The translations under genes were made by a program, and so were the position numbers. This document shows, piece by piece, positions 26,313-34,033 of a stretch of 64,000 nucleotides of DNA. How positions within the stretch are numbered: position 1 is the first letter of the stretch; the number at the start of each line of letters is the position of its first letter. Under the pieces are notes generated by a model, which worked only from the letters and a program-made list of their open reading frames with translations, had not been told where the DNA came from and searched no databases. The stretch is from Oribacterium sp. WCC10 (GTDB lineage: Bacteria > Bacillota > Clostridia > Lachnospirales > Lachnospiraceae): the NCBI RefSeq assembly GCF_900113415.1, contig NZ_FOPH01000004.1, positions 124,001 to 188,000 of the forward strand, read 5' to 3'.

Positions 26313-28249
26313 TTCAATTCCTTTTCGAAAGGTTTTACTGTACCATCCTCATTTACGATGAAGCAGTAGCATCCATAGTGCTTTCCATATCCGCCTTCAG
26401 AATAGTAGTCAAAACATTCCATGGTATATCCAGATTCATTTGTTGCCTTAACTCTCAAAAAATAGGTACCTGGTTCCAATACCATCGTTGAAGCGAAGGG
26501 AACGGTAAGTTCATGACCTTCGTCTAGAACATCATTAAATCCGGCATCCTTCGCAAGGATAAAATCATATTTCACATCTTCATCGTTATAGTCATACGAA
26601 ATTTCCCAATTAAGTATGGTTTCTCCTTTTTCTCTGTCGATATTAGGAACATCAACAAAGAAAGGCCATGGATTCTTCATGGATTCAAGGAATAATCTAT
26701 AGTTATCTTCCACTTCCGAACCTAGTGCCTGTGCAAACAAATCATAGCTTTCTTCATCTTGAAACTTTGAATTATCAAAATCAGGCATAGAAAACAGATA
26801 CGGCTTTACAACTTCTTTATATCCATCAACCATTTTCTGGACCTTTTCAGGTGTGACATAATTATCGTATATATCCTCAACTGCCGAAGTTAACATATCT
26901 CTGTATTTCTGTACCTTCATCATGCGCCTTACAAGGACAAGTCCCAAAAATTTTGTCATTCCCTGTTCCCAGGATTCTCCGTCATGCCTTCCTTTAAATC
27001 TGTTAAATCCATAATGGAATGAAGCATCCATATCCCAACATATGAAGTAAAACTTTTGAGAATTAAGAGGACTGTATATAAACAGATTCCTGGCTCCCGT
27101 ATCCATATTTCCTATCAGAATATTGAATGCCATCCAATAACAAAGATTTTCTGCATCAAAGTGTTCTTCTACTATCTTTTCTATGGGTTTTGAATAATTC
27201 TGGATATCTTCTATGGTTTCCTGAAGTTTAGAAACATCTCCGTCTCCCTTTTCCTCAAGGTACATATCGAAGGACGCTTGGTCAAATTCGGGGTCATCCT
27301 TCGCCATCATGATTTCATCCATTTTATTCCACTCAAAAAAGGAAACTTTATACATCTGACCATTTTCATCCAAATTATGATTTTTCAGGAAGGTTCTGTT
27401 TACCTGCTCCACCATGGTGTAAAGACCATAGTCAGAAAAACCGTCACTGTTTTCTGTTGTCTCATCTTTAACATACAGATGAACAAACTGAGTCCTCCCT
27501 CCAATCAGTTGTGGTATCTCTTTCAGAAGGTCATAGCAAAGTTTGTTTTCAAACCTAAACGGTGTTCCAACGTGTTTATTCAGATCCAGCGTTCTCTGTT
27601 CCCTAAACTTTCCTTTTCCGTCTTTTATTCTGATCTTATAATTTTTTTGTTTTGACTTCGAAGAAGTCTGTCCTCGTACCTGAATAGAAACATTGGGCAC
27701 TGTTTCCTGATATCCGAAAGATTCTTTTCCTATTCCTTCACCTGTTTCATCTATTTGAAGCAACCCTTCAACCTTGTAACGGTCGACACCCATTTTCTTA
27801 TAATCATAAACTGAATAAGTATTTATCTCATCCCATGTATGATTACTACCGTCAGCATCATTTCCCTTACTGACCGTAAGATACATGGTTATAACCGAAA
27901 GTTCATCATCAGCATTATAGAGTTCTTTGTTGTCCTTAATATTTCCTTCAGTAATTACTGCTTTATTAATACGTTCAACCTCTGTATCCTTATCATTGTT
28001 TTCTTCCGTATCATATTCGGTTATTTCTCCCGATGATTTTTCTTCATCTGAAGAAAGATCATACAAACCATCTTCGCTTGTGCTTTCATCAAGAGAATAA
28101 TATTCATTTACTAGTGTTTCTTGGGAACTTGAGCTTTCCTTATCTGTTCCGCCTGTTACCCCCGGTTCAGGAGTGATTTCTCCGCATGCAGAAAACAGGA
28201 TTACGAGAAGGGTTACTATCCCGCATAAAAGAATTCTATTCTTTTTCAA
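26309..28249 (-). CDS. CotH-kinase family lipoprotein 2
   Basis: 646 residues; signal peptide with lipobox FSAC (Cys22), then an acidic Ser/Glu linker to ~110, the CotH domain (SIQVRGQTSSKSKQKNYKIR; NILIGNMDTGARNLFIY; FICWDMDASF) and a C-terminal beta-sandwich. Same layout as CotH 1 but diverged in the catalytic loop. Start codon is TTG, overlapping the pelG stop as TTGA, with GGAGG 10 nt upstream. Substrate unknown; its place between pelG and the VTC gene suggests an extracytoplasmic role in the same matrix system. Confidence 0.87.
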   Translation of the reverse strand: MKKNRILLCGIVTLLVILFSACGEITPEPGVTGGTDKESSSSQETLVNEYYSLDESTSEDGLYDLSSDEEKSSGEITEYDTEENNDKDTEVERINKAVITEGNIKDNKELYNADDELSVITMYLTVSKGNDADGSNHTWDEINTYSVYDYKKMGVDRYKVEGLLQIDETGEGIGKESFGYQETVPNVSIQVRGQTSSKSKQKNYKIRIKDGKGKFREQRTLDLNKHVGTPFRFENKLCYDLLKEIPQLIGGRTQFVHLYVKDETTENSDGFSDYGLYTMVEQVNRTFLKNHNLDENGQMYKVSFFEWNKMDEIMMAKDDPEFDQASFDMYLEEKGDGDVSKLQETIEDIQNYSKPIEKIVEEHFDAENLCYWMAFNILIGNMDTGARNLFIYSPLNSQKFYFICWDMDASFHYGFNRFKGRHDGESWEQGMTKFLGLVLVRRMMKVQKYRDMLTSAVEDIYDNYVTPEKVQKMVDGYKEVVKPYLFSMPDFDNSKFQDEESYDLFAQALGSEVEDNYRLFLESMKNPWPFFVDVPNIDREKGETILNWEISYDYNDEDVKYDFILAKDAGFNDVLDEGHELTVPFASTMVLEPGTYFLRVKATNESGYTMECFDYYSEGGYGKHYGCYCFIVNEDGTVKPFEKELK

Positions 28250-29769
28250 TGTCTCATTCCCTCCTTCTGTAAACTCTTCTCTGCTGCTGTTTCTTTGTCT
28301 CTGCGAATCTTTTCTTCTTTTTTTCTTATTCTTTCATCCAGTTTCCGGCTTATTTCTGTAAAAATTCCGCACTTTTCGTTTTCAATAAGCTGTTGGCGTG
28401 CAAGAAGAAAATAGCTAAGCCTTTTGGTATACCAGTTAAGCCTCACAAGTGAGTAAAAATAAAATGCAAGCGCCCCGATAAAAAAACCGGCTCCGAAAAA
28501 CTGAACATCTCCATATAGAATCTGCCACAACGTTGCACCCGTACTTACAAGCGAAAAAAGCACAGTCCCCGTAAAAGCTCCCTCATAATCCGCAAAGTAC
28601 AGCTGAATAAGCATTATGGAATTCGCAATTGCATATACTCCGTAACCGACACATAGGAACTTATATATAGCGAGAGACAAGGAACTGATTCCGGGGAATA
28701 GATATTTCATAACAGGAGCCCCGATCACAACGAACAGAACCGTGGTAAACAGCTGCTTACATCCTAGATATATAAGTTCCCTTTCCATAACATCCAGCAT
28801 TTCTTTTTCCGCAAGCTTGATATCCTTTATGGCTCCTTTACTTGCAAAAAGGCCGTAATAATCACTGTATTTAGGATAAAAGTTAACCTCAACCGATATC
28901 ACAAAACTTATGGTGGTTATGAGAAGAGAGAAAAAAGACACAAGTGCCGGAACATCATACTCAGGAGCTCCATAGAATCCTCCGCTTACCTGAACCCTTA
29001 GGGGTCCGAAATACATAACTATGAGATGCCCGAAAAGACCTATCCTGATAAGTGCTCCGGAAAGAGCAAGCGTCGGAAATTTATCAAAGTATTTAAGGAA
29101 AGAAAAATTACTGCCACGGCTTTTGGGAAAGTAATCCAACAAAAGTTTCTGCTGCCTTACCGCAAGAATTCCATAGGATAAAATGACACATGAAAGAAAA
29201 CTCTCTACACTTCCTTTTCCCATCAGTACAAAAATCAGTGCTACCAGAAATCCGAACATCAGGGATATGGTGAAGCTAAGAACTATGGAATTAAAGTCCT
29301 TAATTGCTGTCAGATATATCATCTCCGTCCATACGATAATAAGTACCATGGCAAGCCATAGACAAAGTATGCATTGAACCGCATTTTCCGAAGATATTAT
29401 AAGAAAAGGCGTATATATTACCGCACATATCACCAGCTCAATGACTGAAACTCCGTAAAAGGATGGCATGATACCGGTATTCCTCCCCTGATATATCATG
29501 TCCGAAACATAACGGGTCACCACCATATTAAAGAATGTGGTAACAAGAAGTGCCACCAAAAGGGAATATGTCAGCATACAGTTAAGCAGCTCCCTGTCAT
29601 GTTCTGAAAGTCCTGAAATCTGTGCAAGCATTGAAACACCGGCTAAAAGTGCAACTCCGAGTATCATTGGACCTATAGTCACGATTCCGGCATAACCATA
29701 TGCTTTACACAGATTCATTATTCCTTTTTTGTCAAAAAGCTTTTTTAAACTAAATCCTATGCCTGCCAT
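28246..29769 (-). CDS. pelG: Pel polysaccharide transporter PelG
   Basis: 507-residue polytopic membrane protein, about 12 TM helices, starting MAGIGFSLKKLFDKKG as in PelG. In Pseudomonas PelG works with the PelF glycosyltransferase and the PelD/PelE membrane proteins to polymerise and export Pel across the inner membrane. The highly charged Lys/Arg/Glu C-terminal tail (~470-507) is cytosolic. Start overlaps the end of pelF by 13 nt. Confidence 0.92.
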   Translation of the reverse strand: MAGIGFSLKKLFDKKGIMNLCKAYGYAGIVTIGPMILGVALLAGVSMLAQISGLSEHDRELLNCMLTYSLLVALLVTTFFNMVVTRYVSDMIYQGRNTGIMPSFYGVSVIELVICAVIYTPFLIISSENAVQCILCLWLAMVLIIVWTEMIYLTAIKDFNSIVLSFTISLMFGFLVALIFVLMGKGSVESFLSCVILSYGILAVRQQKLLLDYFPKSRGSNFSFLKYFDKFPTLALSGALIRIGLFGHLIVMYFGPLRVQVSGGFYGAPEYDVPALVSFFSLLITTISFVISVEVNFYPKYSDYYGLFASKGAIKDIKLAEKEMLDVMERELIYLGCKQLFTTVLFVVIGAPVMKYLFPGISSLSLAIYKFLCVGYGVYAIANSIMLIQLYFADYEGAFTGTVLFSLVSTGATLWQILYGDVQFFGAGFFIGALAFYFYSLVRLNWYTKRLSYFLLARQQLIENEKCGIFTEISRKLDERIRKKEEKIRRDKETAAEKSLQKEGMRH

Positions 29770-31172
29770 CTGTTAAATACCTCTGAATAAACTCTCTGAT
29801 AGCCTTTGATCATTTCTTCGTGGAGAAAAAAGCGTGCGACTCTGTTCCTTCCGGCTATCCCCATTTGATAACGCTTTTCCGGCTGTCGGCACATTATCAT
29901 CATTGCATTTGTAAGTGCCGGAATATCCATCGGCGGCACACAGATTCCGGCCATTCCGATATCATCCTCCTGAGATATACCTGACAACAACTCCTTACAG
30001 TTTCCCACATCTGTGGTAACACAGGGTCTTCCTGCCGCAAAGGATTCAAGTACAGAAAGAGGCATTCCTTCTGATATACTTGAAAGAACCGTAAAGTCAA
30101 AATCTCCCATATGGTCCACCACATTTATGGAACCCATAAAGTTAATATCCTTAACGCCAAGCAGTTCCACGAGATCGTAGCACTCTCTGGCATACTCTTT
30201 ATCATCTTCGGGACCTGCTATAAAAAGCCTGGCTTCAGGCACTCTTTCTTTTAGACCGGAAAAAGCATAAATCATGGTTTTTACATCTTTTATTGGAGCT
30301 ATCCTGAGAACAGCACCTATATCCACGTAACCATTCTGTTTCTTTGGTCCTATATCTTTGAATCGCTCATAGTGAATACCGTTTCCTATGCTTACACATT
30401 TATCCGGTTCACATCCGAGATCCATCTGTATCTTTCTGGCACCGGAATAGAGACTTGTTATCATTTCAGCCTTATCGTAAGCACCGGCAGAAAGCATGTA
30501 GAAAAACCTTACCCAGAATTTCTTGAAAGTAGGTAATACCCACTTCGCTCTAATGATTTCTTCCTCTCTTTCACGGGTATATATACCGTGTTCCGAGATC
30601 ATATACGGAACGTGATATCTGTAGCTTCCCAGCCTTGCCAGTATTCCACTGTATCCCGTGGCTATGGAGTGATATATATCTGCTTTTGGGATATCCGTAT
30701 GAAGAAGGTAAAGCACAGGAAGAAACATCGACCTTATGGTATGAAAAAAATCCGAAAAAGCCGTATAGGTATACTCTTCTTCGCAAATGGATGTGAGAAT
30801 ATCAAGAAATTCCCTACTCATTAAAAAAGACATAGGATCTATCCTGTCATCTGCATACATTCTGAAAAGCATTTCCCAATCGGGGTTTTTACAATTTATA
30901 AAATCATGAAGGGTTCTTATTTCCTCATCAGTGAACTTATACTTCTTTGGTCTTGCTTTTTGCAAAAGAGCATCCCCAAGAAAAACCTCCCTGATCTCTA
31001 CCACATTGGACGGCAGTTCATACCTGAACTTCCCTTTCATGGAAGAATCGGCTCCCACAGCCCATATGACAAATTCATGTTCAGGCATGGCCTTCATATA
31101 CTGATGTATCCAGGTGGACACTCCACCTGTAACATAGGGATAACATCCCTCAAGGATCACACAAATTCTCAT
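29757..31172 (-). CDS. pelF: Pel glycosyltransferase PelF
   Basis: GT4-family, GT-B fold, cytosolic enzyme of 471 residues that in Pseudomonas uses UDP-GalNAc to build Pel. N-terminal ICVILEGCYPYVTGGVSTWIHQ is the PelF/GT4 hallmark; the C-terminal nucleotide-binding half contains VLSSISEGMPLSVLESFAAG with the conserved EGMP and Glu of the EX7E motif. ATG overlaps the deacetylase stop (ATGA), with GGAG upstream. Confidence 0.94.
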   Translation of the reverse strand: MRICVILEGCYPYVTGGVSTWIHQYMKAMPEHEFVIWAVGADSSMKGKFRYELPSNVVEIREVFLGDALLQKARPKKYKFTDEEIRTLHDFINCKNPDWEMLFRMYADDRIDPMSFLMSREFLDILTSICEEEYTYTAFSDFFHTIRSMFLPVLYLLHTDIPKADIYHSIATGYSGILARLGSYRYHVPYMISEHGIYTREREEEIIRAKWVLPTFKKFWVRFFYMLSAGAYDKAEMITSLYSGARKIQMDLGCEPDKCVSIGNGIHYERFKDIGPKKQNGYVDIGAVLRIAPIKDVKTMIYAFSGLKERVPEARLFIAGPEDDKEYARECYDLVELLGVKDINFMGSINVVDHMGDFDFTVLSSISEGMPLSVLESFAAGRPCVTTDVGNCKELLSGISQEDDIGMAGICVPPMDIPALTNAMMIMCRQPEKRYQMGIAGRNRVARFFLHEEMIKGYQRVYSEVFNRWQA

Positions 31173-33130
31173 TCTGTCTCCTGTTTGAGTCTCACTACGA
31201 CTTTATCTGTATCACACTGCAAAAGATAAAGATCATCAGTCATGGAAATATAGCTCCCTCCTGTGACATAATCTATCTTCTGCCCGTCGGACACTCTCAA
31301 AAGCATCCATGCCTCCTTATTGAAATCTCCGAAGTTAAGGGTTATTTCCCTGTCATTGATCCTACGTTCTACCTTTAAAAGGTCATAGTTCTGCACCGCT
31401 GCTGCCAGTTCCGAGCCCGTCATATTTCTTATATTCGGAAAACTCATATATAACCACTGCATATAATTCCTGAGATTTTCGTAAAGTTTTTTCCATCCCA
31501 ACGCTGCGCCCCTGTCTTCATCCAGAACATCATCAGGATGATGGAAGTGCGTATTCACAAGATGAAAATTAAGCTCCGAAAGAGCCGCCAGTTCCATGTA
31601 TTCATCTATTACGCAGCCTGAAGTGATTCTCGGAGTATTGATGATACCATCGGAAGAAACCTCGAACTCCTGCTCATAAGCCATATCTGTAGGCAGATAA
31701 ACTGCTGCAATACTTCTGATTGTTGTATCATTCAAAAGCTTTCTTCCCTCTTCAGAAAGAACATTTGAAGGGGGAACATAAACTTTAAACTCCTCATCCG
31801 GGAAAAGTTCATCGGAAAATCCAAAAACCTCCAAAAGAGAATTTCTCATATCCTGAATCGAAGGCCACTGGATATAGGCGTCATACTGGTCTTTATAGTC
31901 GAAGTTTTCAAGAACAAGCGGCATATGGTTATATCCGTGAATACCGATTTCTCCTCCTGCATCAAGAAGCATATTTCCGAAATATCTGAATCTTGTTATC
32001 TCCTGATTTCTCGGAAACTCTCCCTCCACCTGATTGGAATAGTCCTCGATAACAAGACCCGTATAATGGATGCCGTATCTTCTTCCGAGTTCATAGATGT
32101 CATTCCACCAGACCTGTGAATAAAAATCCGCCACAGACATGTTGTAATCTCGTGAAACATATGTGCTGTCGCCTTCAGGTACCGGAGACGGAAAATCATC
32201 GATATAGAATGCGGCTCCGTTTATCACCGGATATACACAGAATTCTCCAAGCAGACTGTAGGCGGCACAATGTATCCCTCTGTAGGCTTTGTCCATTATT
32301 CCAAAGTTATCCATCACCACAGTGCCTTTACCCACCTTCCGTTTCCATATAACGGGAACAGGATACTCATCTGTAGACTTTACATACACTTCGCAGTCAT
32401 CATAAAGGGCATAGGCCAAGGAAGATTCATATGCATCTATGATACCGAAGTCATGTGCGGAACCTCCGATCAAAAAATCCTTTTCAAAGTGAAGCCCTTC
32501 CACAACCACAGCTTCTCCGCTATCAGAAACTCCGAGAATTTCGAATAAACTTTTATAGCTTCCTGATGTTTCCGGCGGGAAAGCCACCATCAGATTACCG
32601 CCCTTTTTTACCCAGCTTTTTATTCCAACGATTTCTTCCGACAGTTTCTGATACTTGGTGACTGCCATGATGATCTTGTCATAATCCTTCAGCATGGAAC
32701 ATTTGAAATCCGATACATCACATTCATCTGAACTGATCTTCATTTGTGAAAGAATTGGATCCCACAGTTCCTTTGACTTTATGCTTTGAGGATCTCCCTC
32801 TTCAGTTATCAAAAGCGTTTTATAACTCTTGTTTTCAATCAGAGTTTCGCCATAATTATTTTTTTCCGAGCTTCCTTCCGAAGGTTCTTCAGTGTTTTTC
32901 ATATCCACCAGGTTCACTTTAGGTAAAAGTTCCAGCACCTCGGGTCTTACGGTATACCTTACGTTTGCCTGTACCAGGATAAGAGCCACCATAAAGGCAA
33001 CAAATACTGTTCCAAGCAGATACATCCCCAAAAGGTTGATCCTCGAAAGCTCTCTTTTTATTCTGACTTTTTGTTTTTTATCTGACGAATGCTCCATTTC
33101 CTTCTGTTTCTCCATCCCAAAATCGTGCAA
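31169..33130 (-). CDS. pelA: Membrane-anchored CE4-like deacetylase, PelA equivalent (DUF2194-type)
   Basis: 653 residues. A basic N-terminus and TM (~35-57) anchor an extracellular part: a Rossmann-like GATase-type domain (~105-320) and a polysaccharide-deacetylase-like domain with catalytic/metal residues in FYIDDFPSP and EIGIHGYNHMPL, then a short beta domain. PelA of Pseudomonas deacetylates Pel; Gram-positive Pel clusters carry a deacetylase-only form. The frame's first start is TTG 33130 (GGAG 10 nt upstream) overlapping pelE by 53 nt; ATGs at 33115 and 33097 are alternatives. No hydrolase domain is seen. Gene name by operon context. Confidence 0.85.
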   Translation of the reverse strand: MHDFGMEKQKEMEHSSDKKQKVRIKRELSRINLLGMYLLGTVFVAFMVALILVQANVRYTVRPEVLELLPKVNLVDMKNTEEPSEGSSEKNNYGETLIENKSYKTLLITEEGDPQSIKSKELWDPILSQMKISSDECDVSDFKCSMLKDYDKIIMAVTKYQKLSEEIVGIKSWVKKGGNLMVAFPPETSGSYKSLFEILGVSDSGEAVVVEGLHFEKDFLIGGSAHDFGIIDAYESSLAYALYDDCEVYVKSTDEYPVPVIWKRKVGKGTVVMDNFGIMDKAYRGIHCAAYSLLGEFCVYPVINGAAFYIDDFPSPVPEGDSTYVSRDYNMSVADFYSQVWWNDIYELGRRYGIHYTGLVIEDYSNQVEGEFPRNQEITRFRYFGNMLLDAGGEIGIHGYNHMPLVLENFDYKDQYDAYIQWPSIQDMRNSLLEVFGFSDELFPDEEFKVYVPPSNVLSEEGRKLLNDTTIRSIAAVYLPTDMAYEQEFEVSSDGIINTPRITSGCVIDEYMELAALSELNFHLVNTHFHHPDDVLDEDRGAALGWKKLYENLRNYMQWLYMSFPNIRNMTGSELAAAVQNYDLLKVERRINDREITLNFGDFNKEAWMLLRVSDGQKIDYVTGGSYISMTDDLYLLQCDTDKVVVRLKQETE

Positions 33131-34031
33131 GACTCTTCAGCTCCGATGAAAGATGAATACCTTTGTCTCTTATTTCCTTAAATATTTCTTTTATAAGCTT
33201 TCTGTCTCTCTCAAGAACTGCACCCTGAATCCTGTAAACATAGGTTTCCTCTCTGTCATTCCAGTCCGTCATCATATATCTGATGTCACTCTTCAGGGCT
33301 TCTATATCTTTAAGTCTGAGATCCGTTTGAGCTTTTTTGTTGATCAATGTCCACTTTCCGCGCTTGTCGGCTCTATGAAGTTCCTGTTCCAAAAGCCCTG
33401 AAAGTTTTAAAAGCTGGTTCTTAAGGCCCTCACCCTTAAGAAGTCCGCTATCTATATATAACTCTAACAATTTTCTATACTCTGTATCCAAGGCTTTGTT
33501 ATCCGGCTCCTCAATCTTCCTCGCCATGATATCTCTGAACTTTAGATCGAACTCCTTTTGAATCTCTGTTAATGCCGTTGCCGCATAGTGAACCAACTCC
33601 GTATCACCGTTGGCCTTTGCTTCAAAAAGCTGCTTTACATAATCCTCAGGTCCCGAGTAAAGTACATCTATGATGAGAGCTCTTCTTGTTTCCGTATCAT
33701 TCACCACCAGAGCCTCTGTGATCGGCACAACTTTTTCCTTTACATCATCCTCATCCATAACTATGCTTTTTGCACTTACATCCATGGCCTTCGCATCATC
33801 GGTCATTTTCAGAACCTCTGTAGGATTTCCAACTTCCAAATCGTCTGCTTCCCTTTCCTCATACCTGTTTGATATGCACTTTATGATAAGCATCAACAGA
33901 CCAAAGACCGGAATAAGAAATGCCATACAAATGTCAATATATTCACATTTGATCTTCCTGAGCCTCAGCATCCCGATCGACAAGAAACAGCATGTATAAT
34001 GTAATAAAAATACCATCGCGATCAGCAGCAT
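33078..34031 (-). CDS. pelE: PelE-like membrane protein
   Basis: 317 residues: two TM helices in the first ~55 residues, then a soluble, all-helical cytosolic part (~100-317) of TPR-like amphipathic repeats rich in Lys, Glu and Leu. In Pseudomonas PelE has TMs and TPRs and bridges PelD to the other inner-membrane proteins. Sequence identity is low in this family, so the call leans on layout and position between pelD and pelA. Starts 2 nt after the pelD stop; GGAGGG lies inside pelD's last codons. Confidence 0.75.
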   Translation of the reverse strand: MLLIAMVFLLHYTCCFLSIGMLRLRKIKCEYIDICMAFLIPVFGLLMLIIKCISNRYEEREADDLEVGNPTEVLKMTDDAKAMDVSAKSIVMDEDDVKEKVVPITEALVVNDTETRRALIIDVLYSGPEDYVKQLFEAKANGDTELVHYAATALTEIQKEFDLKFRDIMARKIEEPDNKALDTEYRKLLELYIDSGLLKGEGLKNQLLKLSGLLEQELHRADKRGKWTLINKKAQTDLRLKDIEALKSDIRYMMTDWNDREETYVYRIQGAVLERDRKLIKEIFKEIRDKGIHLSSELKSLARFWDGETEGNGAFVR

Positions 34032-34033
34032 CT

